The notes below the pieces were generated by a model. The model saw only the letters and a program-made list of their open reading frames with translations, searched no databases and was not told where the DNA came from. A DNA stretch of 47,281 nucleotides. Origin: a virus. A program made the translations under genes and the position numbers. This document shows positions 17,073-25,619 of this stretch, piece after piece. Positions within the stretch are counted from its first letter, which is position 1, and each line of letters opens with the position of its first letter. The DNA lies in the IMG/VR virus record IMGVR_UViG_3300042861_001127, positions 1-47,281 of that record; one strand, 5' to 3'.

Positions 17073-17843
17073 TTAACCTCTCGGTGCTCCGACTTGTCCA
17101 GGAGCCATGGGGTTGAACGTCGATGATCCGCCTCCGGCGCCAGCGCCACCGGCGCCGTAATACTGACCAAGGGCACCAAAACCAAGGTTAGTGAGCCCAG
17201 ATCCAAGCGAACCCATTCCCTGACCCACCACTCCAGTTGCACTTGGCATCGAAGCCACTCCGATCAGCGCGTTCATACGTGCGATGCGCTCCGATTCACG
17301 TAGGCGCGCAACGTCCTGCGGAGCAAACTCATAATTGGCAACTGGCGCCAGCGGTGTGGTTCCAAGGATATTGGCAAATTGCTGACCGCCCGCCTGCTGT
17401 AACGCCAGCGACGTGCGACCGAGATCCCGTGCTGTCAGGTTGCGGGCGGCTTGGCTTCCAGCAAACCCTCCGGATACCGCACGGCCAGCAGCCTGTCGTT
17501 GCACCTGGGCAGCGACATCTGGAGGAAGTTCTCCTCGCAGAAGTGCCAACGCATTTTCCGCCCGCTTAGCCTGCGCCTCCTGATAGCCGGGCACCTGGAT
17601 TCCCAGCGACTCCAAAAGTTGAGCGCGAGCAAACTCATTACGTTGCGCCTCTAATTCTCGGGTGCGCGGTGCCAGCTGCTCAGCTTCTCCAATGGCAGCT
17701 GGAATATCCAGTGGAGGGGTCATGGCCGCGCCTCTGGCCTGCTTTCGTGCAGAGCTAGCAGACGATGCCTGAAGACCCATTCCGACGCCTGACGTGACGA
17801 TACCGGCGGCGCCCAAACCGATGGCTGTTCCTACGAATGACAT
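17073..17843 (-). CDS. Probable internal virion protein (gp14-like)
   Basis: 256 aa. The N-terminus is a Gly/Ala-rich hydrophobic stretch (VGTAIGLGAAGIVTSGVGMG) that could insert in a membrane. Long Gln/Ala/Arg-rich helices follow, with a disordered Gly/Ser tail (YYGAGGAGAGGGSSTF). This layout is common to small ejection proteins that help form the DNA channel. It precedes the two larger candidate core proteins, the same order as T7 genes 14-15-16. There is no direct sequence match to prove it. Confidence 0.7.
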   Translation of the reverse strand: MSFVGTAIGLGAAGIVTSGVGMGLQASSASSARKQARGAAMTPPLDIPAAIGEAEQLAPRTRELEAQRNEFARAQLLESLGIQVPGYQEAQAKRAENALALLRGELPPDVAAQVQRQAAGRAVSGGFAGSQAARNLTARDLGRTSLALQQAGGQQFANILGTTPLAPVANYEFAPQDVARLRESERIARMNALIGVASMPSATGVVGQGMGSLGSGLTNLGFGALGQYYGAGGAGAGGGSSTFNPMAPGQVGAPRG

Positions 17844-18286
17844 GGTAAGTATTGGTTTTGCCTCATGTAAGTGAGGTCGTTCAAAAGCTCTTCGTGATCG
17901 GTCTTGTTATCGAGGTTCAGGTGAACCGTGGTCCAGATCGTGTCCTCATGGATCAGCAACACCCGGCGAGTTCCGGGCTTCGTGATTCCTGAGTATGGCG
18001 CCGTGTAGGTCACGTGCCCCTCGTTCTCGCTGACCACCGTGACCTTGCCTTGGGTAATGAAGAACGGGTTGTCGAACTTGTGGATACGGCTGGTGATCAC
18101 CGATCCAGCTGGCATGAAGATTTCACGCACGTACATCCCCTCGGGGAACGTGTGCTTCAGCGGGCACTCCTGCGGAGGAAGGTTGGCAACGAATGCCTCC
18201 CAGCGGTCGAGACGGTCGTCAAACGAGATCGCTTCGTCCGCCAGGAAGTCGAGCCAGGTCGTGGGTTGAGTGGGCACCACTTCCAT
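17831..18286 (-). CDS. Cupin-like protein in the tail operon
   Basis: 151 aa. The central region, YVREIFMPAGSVITSRIHK then NPFFITQGKVTVV, and a later VLLIHEDTIWTTVH form the paired strands of a single cupin barrel. The usual metal ligands are partly present (His in SRIHK, His in TTVH), so an enzymatic role is uncertain. Such small cupins are frequent in phage tail operons. It overlaps the downstream gene by 13 bp and the upstream gene by 1 bp. Role in the virion or in host surface modification unknown. Confidence 0.75.
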   Translation of the reverse strand: MEVVPTQPTTWLDFLADEAISFDDRLDRWEAFVANLPPQECPLKHTFPEGMYVREIFMPAGSVITSRIHKFDNPFFITQGKVTVVSENEGHVTYTAPYSGITKPGTRRVLLIHEDTIWTTVHLNLDNKTDHEELLNDLTYMRQNQYLPCHS

Positions 18287-19374
18287 CAGATAAACCCTCC
18301 GAAACGGTATTGGATCTTTGCCGAACCAAACGGCTGCACGTTTACTACCGTGCGCTCGTTCGGGCTGTAGGCTTCGAGTTCGTTGCGTAAGCTGCGCAGG
18401 GCCAACTGGATCTCGCGCTCGGCCTCGGTGTACTGATTCCGGTCCTCCTTCTGGATGGCCTTCATCATGTGCTTGATGGCCTGGAGATTGCCGATAAACA
18501 GCCAGTCTGAATCCACAACTGCGGGAATGAAGTCCAGGCGCACGATGGCTTCGACCACCGTGTTGGTGCAGGCCTCATCTGGAGGCACGCAGCCGTCGCC
18601 ATGGTCGATGCAGTCGTTCTGCGCTTCCGCGTTGCACCCGGAGGTGCCGCCGCAGACCTCGGGCATACCGATCAGGTAGGTGCGCCGATACTCCGGGTTC
18701 TGCTCGCTCGGCCCCCAGACAGCCACCTGGGTCAGCAGGGTAGTCGATGGGTTGTACGCCAGAATCGTCAGGCTGCCTTGAGTCAGCGGCTTCTGGGCAC
18801 CGGTAAGGCCCGGTTGCTTAAAGAGATTGACCGTCTGAACGTAGGCGGTCACGGCCGGGTTAGGCAGCGTGACGTACTCGCCCCAAACGTACTCACCGGT
18901 GACCGCGTCCAGCGTGCGGATCGGGTTGCCGTTGGGGTCTAGCCCCTGGAGAAGCACGCGCTTGCCAGCATCGGCCGACAGCTGGGGTTGCACGCGGATG
19001 TAGCAGTTGCCGACGGAATCACGGAACTGAGTCACCATGCCGCGATCTAGCAGCTGCTCCTGCTCGCAGCCCTCACGGCCGCACCCGGTGCGCGGTGCGC
19101 GTTCGTCCGTCTGGAACTCGTACCACTGGTTCTGGATCGGGATGTTGTAGCCGCAGACGTTCATCGCCTCGATCGTCTTGACCTCGCGAGGCCAGGTGAT
19201 GCAGCCGGCGGTGACGCAGACGCGGAGCTTCTTGTATGTGCCCCACCACTTGCCCATGTCAGCCAGGCGCGCCTGAGCCTCGTTCAGCAGCTGGAGAAAG
19301 CGATCGTCGCAGGTGGCGAGACCGACAGCCTGCGGGATCGTAGAGTTCTTGGCTTGGGCGAGGGTCTTTCTCAT
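18286..19374 (-). CDS. Tail/connector-region structural protein, Cys-rich
   Basis: 362 aa. The N-terminal helix LLNEAQARLADMGKWWGTYK is followed by LRVCVTAGCITWPREVKTIE, NQWYEFQTDE, DAGKRVLLQGLDPNGNPIR and PEYRRTYLIGMPEV. Together these mark a family common in uncultured short-tailed phages. There are about 13 cysteines, clustered in CGREGCEQE and in CGGTSGCNAEAQNDCIDHGD. The C-terminus is helical. Its place in the tail operon suggests a tail completion or adaptor protein. The exact role is not established. Confidence 0.7.
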   Translation of the reverse strand: MRKTLAQAKNSTIPQAVGLATCDDRFLQLLNEAQARLADMGKWWGTYKKLRVCVTAGCITWPREVKTIEAMNVCGYNIPIQNQWYEFQTDERAPRTGCGREGCEQEQLLDRGMVTQFRDSVGNCYIRVQPQLSADAGKRVLLQGLDPNGNPIRTLDAVTGEYVWGEYVTLPNPAVTAYVQTVNLFKQPGLTGAQKPLTQGSLTILAYNPSTTLLTQVAVWGPSEQNPEYRRTYLIGMPEVCGGTSGCNAEAQNDCIDHGDGCVPPDEACTNTVVEAIVRLDFIPAVVDSDWLFIGNLQAIKHMMKAIQKEDRNQYTEAEREIQLALRSLRNELEAYSPNERTVVNVQPFGSAKIQYRFGGFI

Positions 19375-19375
19375 G

Positions 19376-20350
19376 TCAGCGGATGGCTCGGGCCATGACT
19401 TTCCATTTGGATTCGTCGATCGCGGTCGCTACACCGGTTGTCTTGTGGTAGACGTAAATCGGAGTTCCACCACTGGCGCGAACCAAACCAATCGAGGTGG
19501 TGTTTGAAAAACACCCGGTGATGATTCCGTAATTTGTAGTCCAAGCGAGCGACCTTGAAGAAATGTAGTCCCCGCCAGCCGGATTGATTCCTGCATACCC
19601 CGCATCACCACCTGCGTCCGTGCAGATAATTCCGATGTCCCACGTCAACGGATCCACGCCCAGACCGTGCGAGAACGTGACCGACGATCCAGCCGCTGGG
19701 ATGGCCTGATAGTTCGCCACTGGCGTAATGTAGCCCGACTCCCAGACCGATGCCGGGGTCGAGTTCGTCCGCAGGAACTGGCGATCCGTTCCAGGTGCGA
19801 AGGCCGCAGGCCCGATATTTAGGCCAGGATTCAGCAGCTGGAAACGCGTGCCGTCGTAGACCACAACGCACATCTGGCCGTTCACGATGTCGTTGGCCAC
19901 CAGCGGCACGGTGCCGAACTTCGTGATCGCCTTCGCCGCCAACCCATCCACCGCCAGCGTCGTGGCGCCCGTGTTGGCAGCGTTCGCGATGAACGCGTAG
20001 CACACGCCGGTGCGGTAGGCTTGATTCACGCCAGGAGAGGCCGGGGTCAGCGTCAGCGTGTAGGCGTTGGCAACACCGCCTCCAACACCGTAGGTGAACT
20101 GAGTTGCAACTCGGGCCCACCCAGCAGGCGCCGTGCTGTTGTACTTCAGCACCTCTACCGGGTTCTGGTTCGCATCCAACCGCAGCCAATACAAATCAAG
20201 CGAAAAAGGGGAGACCGTGTTCGCCGACCACTCCGGAGACGTGATGATCTGCCCAATCAGTGCCTGCGCGTAGGCGTCAAGGCGGTCCTGCTCGCTGGCG
20301 TAGCACTGGGGAGGCGGAAGAAGCCCTGCTGAAATATCAATGTTTGCCAT
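19376..20350 (-). CDS. Tail fibre-like protein
   Basis: 324 aa. The middle has the fibre-type motif NAANTGATTLAVDGLAAKAI, followed by FGTVPLVANDIVNGQMCVVV and YDGTRFQLLNP. This pattern is seen in phage tail fibres and collar fibres. The N-terminal part has a Gly/Thr-rich strand region. The C-terminal 120 residues (from QAIPAAGSSVTFSHGLGVDP) look like a beta-sandwich tip domain. It is likely surface exposed and may bind the host. TGA and the next ATG are 1 bp apart. Confidence 0.8.
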   Translation of the reverse strand: MANIDISAGLLPPPQCYASEQDRLDAYAQALIGQIITSPEWSANTVSPFSLDLYWLRLDANQNPVEVLKYNSTAPAGWARVATQFTYGVGGGVANAYTLTLTPASPGVNQAYRTGVCYAFIANAANTGATTLAVDGLAAKAITKFGTVPLVANDIVNGQMCVVVYDGTRFQLLNPGLNIGPAAFAPGTDRQFLRTNSTPASVWESGYITPVANYQAIPAAGSSVTFSHGLGVDPLTWDIGIICTDAGGDAGYAGINPAGGDYISSRSLAWTTNYGIITGCFSNTTSIGLVRASGGTPIYVYHKTTGVATAIDESKWKVMARAIR

Positions 20351-20352
20351 GG

Positions 20353-23300
20353 TCAGATGCGGTAAAGGTAATCGTTAGGCTTGCACGGGCCGGGGTCGCA
20401 TTGAATGTCGAGACACCCCTCTGGGCAATCCAAATAGAATGTTTGCTGAAGAGGTGCAACACAACGACTAGGTCTCCCTGGCAGGAAGCTGGGTCCGAAC
20501 TTGCCACCGTTGTTGATGAACAGTTCGTTGCCCGAAAGGCGCCGCACCGTGTTGCACCGGATCTGTACGTTTTCGACATACCGGAAAAAGTTGCCGCTCT
20601 CGGTCACTGTCGCGACATCGGGGCCAGCGTTGGCAACCTGGAAGGTCGTCGTGGTCGGCATTCCCGTCACGATGAACTGCCCGTTGAACGTGGGGTCCGA
20701 AAAGCCCTCGAGCGTCACGTGGTAGCCCAGCTGCATATTGTGGGCCTTGGTCGTGGTGTAGGTTGCCACACCGGCGGTGCGAGACCGCGCAGACATCCGA
20801 ATCTCCCACGGGAAGTTGACCGGATCGTTGATGCCAAGGAATCCGTTTCCGGAGACGACCGGTGTGTTCGGCAACGGTCCAACCTGATTGTTGACCGTAA
20901 ATTCCGTCGCCGACGGCGTGCTTAGGACGGTGAACACGCCATTGAAAGTCCCGTCCGTAACACCAACTACGGAAATCTCCATGCCTGCCTGAAGTTCGTG
21001 CGGCGAGACAGTCGTGAACGTCGATATGCCGGCTGCGTCTCGCGATGCTCCTGCCGGCAATGGCGCCGGAGGTCGAATCGGGATCTGGTAATCCGTCGGG
21101 TAGTAGTAGGCGCTGCGGTTGACATCGTGGTTGTTGATCACGAACACCGCATCGAGCGGTGCGAGCGCCGGCTGGTAATACCAGCTGTCAGGCCCGGTCA
21201 GCAGCACGTCGTTGTACTCGATCAGCAGGTCCTTGTGCGCCGAGATCCAGGCAGCGTATGAGGGCGGATTTCCAAACCCGAACTGAACCGCTGTTGCGTA
21301 CCAATCCTGCACGGTGAGCGCCATGAACGCTGAGACGTTCAGCGCGGAATTGTGGTGAACGTGCGTTCCGATGTGTGGGTACGTATCAACGTAGAAGCAG
21401 GTGCCAGTGAATCCGTCGAAGTTGTTGTAGCGCACCTCTGCTCCGAACGTATCACGCACGGTGATTCCGTGGACTGGACACTGCTGGGTGAGCGGGTTGG
21501 GACCGCCCTCGATTCGGTTGTACTCGAACACGCAGTCAGCCGCGAGGATCCGCAGAGGGCGAGGCAGTAGCGCGGTTGCCGCAGCAGCGTAAGTGTCAGG
21601 AAAATCAGCGCCTACTTGGGTTACCGAGAACTTCGTGTCGCTGATGATCGAATCGACGGTGAATGTGCCATCGAACGTAATGTCTCCGATTCCAGAGATC
21701 ACGACTGAATCACCAATCCGCAATCCGTGTCGCTCGGTGGTGGTGTAGATGTTTCGACTGGTTGCGGCGACACGCGCAAACGCGATGACATTCACCAGCA
21801 TGGATGAATAACCACCGATCGCGCACTGGGTGTTGGCCTCCGATGTACCTGGGTGGATCGTGGCCTGCACCGAATTGCGCCCCTGGTATCCAAATCGATT
21901 GCGTCGAATGATGCTGCCATGTGACCGGTCAACAACGGTGGACGGCAGGAACGATTTCAGGACGAACGTCTCGGCGTCTGCGATGCCGACTCCGAAGTCG
22001 TAGAACTCGCAATCCTGAACGATCGTGTTTTCACCAACCAGGTTGAGACCTGCGACCGTGAAGAGCGAGTTGACACCGGCCTTCGTTTGCGGCGTCAGCG
22101 CAACGTCTGGAACTGACCAGGACTTGGCGATGTTGGAGCGCAGCTGGTAGGTGCCATTGTCAGCAAAAATGCCCGTGTCAGGCCCAGCATTCACCACAGT
22201 GAACTGGTTTGCGAACGGCGCTCCAGTCACGATGAACGTGCCGTTCATGGTCGGGTCGGCCAGGCCAGTTATGACGACCGTTTCGCCACCAGTGAATCCA
22301 TGGGCGCCAGCAGTGTCGTAGTATCCAACACCAGCAAGTCGCTCGTATCCGATCACCGAAGTCGCGGCGCCGACGTTGACGCAGTAGACCTCTTGGGCGG
22401 ACAGAAATCCTGCCACCACAAAACTGCCGTTGAATGCAGGATTTGAGAACCCTGTCACGGTAATCGAGTCACCCACCGTGTATCCGAAGTTGAAGTCCGG
22501 ATGCTTCGTGTAGATCGCGTAGTTGAACGCGTTTCTGGTGACTCCAATCAACGGGCACCTCATGTCCCGCTGGAACGTCAGCGACGTGACGTTGATCAAC
22601 GGACCAAAGCCGTTGAACGTGCCATCATTAGACGATCCGGATGTCACCACGCCGTCGATGTAATGCGAGTAGGAGCTTTGGTTGCTCGGTGCTGGCAGGA
22701 CTGGAGGTGAATAGGCAGGCGGCGCGTTGACCTGAAACTTCGCCGGAAACGCCGTGGTGTACGTGTTGATGCCGGCAGTCCGCTCCACCGAAACGATGGT
22801 GATGTCTTTCGGGCCGTTGTTGACGTAGTTGCCGTCGAACGTGATGCCTTCGATTGTGAGATTCTTGCAGTTCGTCGCACCCAAAGGCATTGACGGATAC
22901 TTGGTCGGGTCCGACACCAACCCTCCATTGGTGTAGTAATTCCCAAGGCACTTGATCATCTGGATGTTGAATCCAAACGAATCTCCACGGGTAGTGGATG
23001 TATGGTTGGCGAACTTCACCCGCGTCTTGCCAGCGCCTTTTCCTGTGAACGTGAGATTGTCACGCATGGAAAAGGTCAATGGCTGACCATTTCTGGGATC
23101 GGTGATGTTGCCTGCAAAACCCAGCGGAATCGATGATGTGTAATCGCCTCCGATCAGGTTTATCCATCCATCTTGGACAACTAGACCGCTGTTTCCGCCT
23201 GGAACAGTCGCAGTGAACGTCGTCGGGTTCGGTGTTGAATCGACGCGGAAACCAAGTTTTGCGGCTCCGAGTCCATTGAATGTGGGATCCGTGAACCCAT

Positions 23301-23535
23301 CAAGGGTGATCAATTCCCCAACTACGAGACCGTGAGGTGTGGCCGTGGTGAACGTCGCGACGTTGTTGAATCGAAACCTGCTGGTAATCTTGGCTCCCGG
23401 AGCCGATCCGATCAGGAACGTGCCTTCTGGAAAGTCGCACCGGCCCGAGTACATCAGGCAGAGGTTGATCGCCCAGGCGCTGTTTCGCAGCCCGCAAGGA
23501 TCGGCACCGTAATCGACTGGATTCGTGGAAGGCAT
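20353..23535 (-). CDS. Large beta-helix tail spike with repeated modules
   Basis: 1060 aa from ATG 23535 (MPSTNPVDYGADPCG); the longer upstream frame overlaps the neighbour and lacks support. The N-terminus has the pectate-lyase-superfamily signature VDYGADPCGLRNSAWAINL. The right-handed helix is interrupted by six or seven copies of a roughly 55-residue module, core pattern HGL-x2-G-x5-G-DPTFNGTF-V-x-PS-TTFTV, at about residues 55-115, 340-390, 400-458, 592-645, 835-885 and 922-975, with a partial one near 292-315. The modules resemble the FCCH-like domain of tail fibres. The C-terminus is Cys-rich (LDCPEGCLDIQCDPGPCKP). Probably the receptor-binding or polysaccharide-degrading spike. Confidence 0.85.
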   Translation of the reverse strand: MPSTNPVDYGADPCGLRNSAWAINLCLMYSGRCDFPEGTFLIGSAPGAKITSRFRFNNVATFTTATPHGLVVGELITLDGFTDPTFNGLGAAKLGFRVDSTPNPTTFTATVPGGNSGLVVQDGWINLIGGDYTSSIPLGFAGNITDPRNGQPLTFSMRDNLTFTGKGAGKTRVKFANHTSTTRGDSFGFNIQMIKCLGNYYTNGGLVSDPTKYPSMPLGATNCKNLTIEGITFDGNYVNNGPKDITIVSVERTAGINTYTTAFPAKFQVNAPPAYSPPVLPAPSNQSSYSHYIDGVVTSGSSNDGTFNGFGPLINVTSLTFQRDMRCPLIGVTRNAFNYAIYTKHPDFNFGYTVGDSITVTGFSNPAFNGSFVVAGFLSAQEVYCVNVGAATSVIGYERLAGVGYYDTAGAHGFTGGETVVITGLADPTMNGTFIVTGAPFANQFTVVNAGPDTGIFADNGTYQLRSNIAKSWSVPDVALTPQTKAGVNSLFTVAGLNLVGENTIVQDCEFYDFGVGIADAETFVLKSFLPSTVVDRSHGSIIRRNRFGYQGRNSVQATIHPGTSEANTQCAIGGYSSMLVNVIAFARVAATSRNIYTTTERHGLRIGDSVVISGIGDITFDGTFTVDSIISDTKFSVTQVGADFPDTYAAAATALLPRPLRILAADCVFEYNRIEGGPNPLTQQCPVHGITVRDTFGAEVRYNNFDGFTGTCFYVDTYPHIGTHVHHNSALNVSAFMALTVQDWYATAVQFGFGNPPSYAAWISAHKDLLIEYNDVLLTGPDSWYYQPALAPLDAVFVINNHDVNRSAYYYPTDYQIPIRPPAPLPAGASRDAAGISTFTTVSPHELQAGMEISVVGVTDGTFNGVFTVLSTPSATEFTVNNQVGPLPNTPVVSGNGFLGINDPVNFPWEIRMSARSRTAGVATYTTTKAHNMQLGYHVTLEGFSDPTFNGQFIVTGMPTTTTFQVANAGPDVATVTESGNFFRYVENVQIRCNTVRRLSGNELFINNGGKFGPSFLPGRPSRCVAPLQQTFYLDCPEGCLDIQCDPGPCKPNDYLYRI

Positions 23536-23536
23536 T

Positions 23537-25591
23537 TTAGGCGGATAGGAGCGGGCAGGCGACGCGACTGAGGTCACCGTAAATATCCTCCTGAAGGCGT
23601 TGAGCAACCATTGCCACGCGCTTGAGGCGGAACCGGCCCGTGTTGACGTAGCGGAGTTGGAACTCATAGCCGTCTCGAGTGAACCCGCCGGTTTGGATGT
23701 CGCATTTGTCGGGCGGCTGCGGCAATGCAATGCGCGAGCGGGCGGCCGGCTGGTAATACTTCACCTCCTGGCAGTTGATCACCGCTGGAGGGCAGCTGAT
23801 TTCACCGGGCTCGCAGTTGCGGTACTTCGCGCAATCCTTGAACTCCGCCCACGGCTGCCAGCACTCACCCTCGTTGGCCTTGAAGTAGACCTTGGATTCG
23901 ATCGAACCCATAACCTGGTCATACCACTGCTCGGCGCTCACCAGGCGCTTCTTGTTCGCCGGCTCGGCAAACGTCAGCGACCGCGTCTCGATCACCCAAT
24001 CGATCGGCGCATCATCGAACCCATCGAAGTCGAACTGGCCGTTCTTGGTAATCTCGTACAACCCGATATCGCCCTGGTTCAACCCGAACGCAAAGCATCG
24101 ATCGGAGTTCTGGATCCGGATCGTCAGGAACTGAAAGAAATCCACCCCGGTCCAGACGCCTTCCCAGGCGGGAGCCACCTTCCGGCCCATGCCGGAGACC
24201 AGATCGAAGTCCAGCACGACGGCGCCGCCATGCACGATGCCACGGCCGTTGACCTTTTTCGGCTGCGTGGTCATCAACATCCGGTTGTCGAAGTTCACCG
24301 CGCTGGCTGCGTAGAGATAGAACTCGGTGTCGTATGCCAGCGCCCTGACAACCTGCCGGCTGACCGGGGTGTTGCCCCACTCGGTGAAGTCGCGCCTGGC
24401 GTAGATCAATGATCGGATGCCGTCCTGAGCGCGGAAGAACAGATCGCCGTTCACCGCCACGATGGATTCATGGTTGAACGATCCGAAGTTCAGCAGCGCG
24501 AACCGCTGAATCGGATAGTTCAGGTCCTTCCACGCATCGCGATCGACCGGGGCGTTGAAGGCGTAGGTGGCCGTCGGGGTGAACACCAGCAGGTCGCCGT
24601 CACCCAGAGACGTGTCGAGGTTGGCTGCGAACGCCAGTCCGGTGATCGGGCCGTTGCTCACCGCAAACGCGCCGCCCTCGGCCAGGAAAGTGTTCTCGGT
24701 GAATCGAATCACCGAATCACGACCGTATGCCGGGTCTCCGTAGACCAGGTCGCCGCCGTAATATTCTGAGCCGTTCGCCACCCAGAGGCGCCCCTTGCCG
24801 TAGGCCATCGGGCCGCCAGTCGGTACTTCATCGCCCGTGGCCCTGCGAATCGTCGCACCGTTGTAGAGGTAGGGAACATTGATGGTGTCCTGCACGACCA
24901 ACCAGTTCTCGGCCTGCTGGAAGTAGACGTGCGGCGCCTGCGGGTTGTTCGCCAACATCTGGTAGCCGATGAACAGAGGACCCAGCAGCGGACCGGCGTC
25001 GATCCCAGGCGAGTAACAGGTGAACGTGGTCGGTGACGGCACCGAGTCCACAACGAAGTCGCCGAAGAACCCGGTCGGGAAAAATGCGCCAACGGGCTCC
25101 GGGAGTCGCACGACCATGCCGGGCGAAAGGCCGTGCGGCGCGCTGCACACATAGGTGGCGACGTTGCTGGCACGGCCGCGAGTCAGAACGGTGAACTGAA
25201 ATCCGATCGGAGTCTGGTCGGTGACCTTGAAACCGTTCTGGATGTCGATCTGGTAGACCTTGCCGCTGATCGACGCGAACAGGTACGGAGCGCCAGAATC
25301 GGAAACGTAGGTGCCGCAGCCCTGAAAGAATCCGTTCAGAAACGAGTCACGGACGGCGCGGTTGTAGTATCCGCCCTGGTAGACCACATCCGGATCATCG
25401 AACGTCAGGCCCTTCACCCAGATCCCCGGGCGCGCCTTGGGAAACCCGCCGCGCACCGTCGTGTTCACCGCCCAGGCCAGCTGGTTCGGCTGAATGAGCG
25501 AAGGCGAAAAACCGCTGTCTACCCCGCCCTCGGCGGTGAGTAGGCCGTCTACAATGCGATTTTTTTCGGCGACCATGACGCTTGAAGCCAT
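23537..25591 (-). CDS. Tail tubular B-like (beta-propeller) tail protein
   Basis: 684 aa from ATG 25591 (MASSVMVAEKN); a TTG at 25618 is an alternative. The N-terminus LIQPNQLAWAVNTTVRGGFP and NRAVRDSFLNGFFQ, followed by repeated blades (GKVYQIDIQNG, QQAENWLVVQD, GKGRLWVANGSEYYGGDL, GDLLVFTPTATYAF) fit the propeller-type tail nozzle seen in many podoviruses. Residues about 142-200 carry one copy of the repeat module of the neighbouring spike. Near the C-terminus there are seven Cys between ECWQPW and INCQEVKYY. It is first in the tail operon, 28 bp from the divergent terminase start. Confidence 0.8.
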   Translation of the reverse strand: MASSVMVAEKNRIVDGLLTAEGGVDSGFSPSLIQPNQLAWAVNTTVRGGFPKARPGIWVKGLTFDDPDVVYQGGYYNRAVRDSFLNGFFQGCGTYVSDSGAPYLFASISGKVYQIDIQNGFKVTDQTPIGFQFTVLTRGRASNVATYVCSAPHGLSPGMVVRLPEPVGAFFPTGFFGDFVVDSVPSPTTFTCYSPGIDAGPLLGPLFIGYQMLANNPQAPHVYFQQAENWLVVQDTINVPYLYNGATIRRATGDEVPTGGPMAYGKGRLWVANGSEYYGGDLVYGDPAYGRDSVIRFTENTFLAEGGAFAVSNGPITGLAFAANLDTSLGDGDLLVFTPTATYAFNAPVDRDAWKDLNYPIQRFALLNFGSFNHESIVAVNGDLFFRAQDGIRSLIYARRDFTEWGNTPVSRQVVRALAYDTEFYLYAASAVNFDNRMLMTTQPKKVNGRGIVHGGAVVLDFDLVSGMGRKVAPAWEGVWTGVDFFQFLTIRIQNSDRCFAFGLNQGDIGLYEITKNGQFDFDGFDDAPIDWVIETRSLTFAEPANKKRLVSAEQWYDQVMGSIESKVYFKANEGECWQPWAEFKDCAKYRNCEPGEISCPPAVINCQEVKYYQPAARSRIALPQPPDKCDIQTGGFTRDGYEFQLRYVNTGRFRLKRVAMVAQRLQEDIYGDLSRVACPLLSA

Positions 25592-25619
25592 TGAAAGGCC
25601 AACCCATGATTCCCGCAAG

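Noticed and set aside
20353-23535. Possible CRISPR or DNA repeats in the spike gene
   Set aside because: The similarity is at protein level between diverged modules; there is no regular repeat-spacer pattern.
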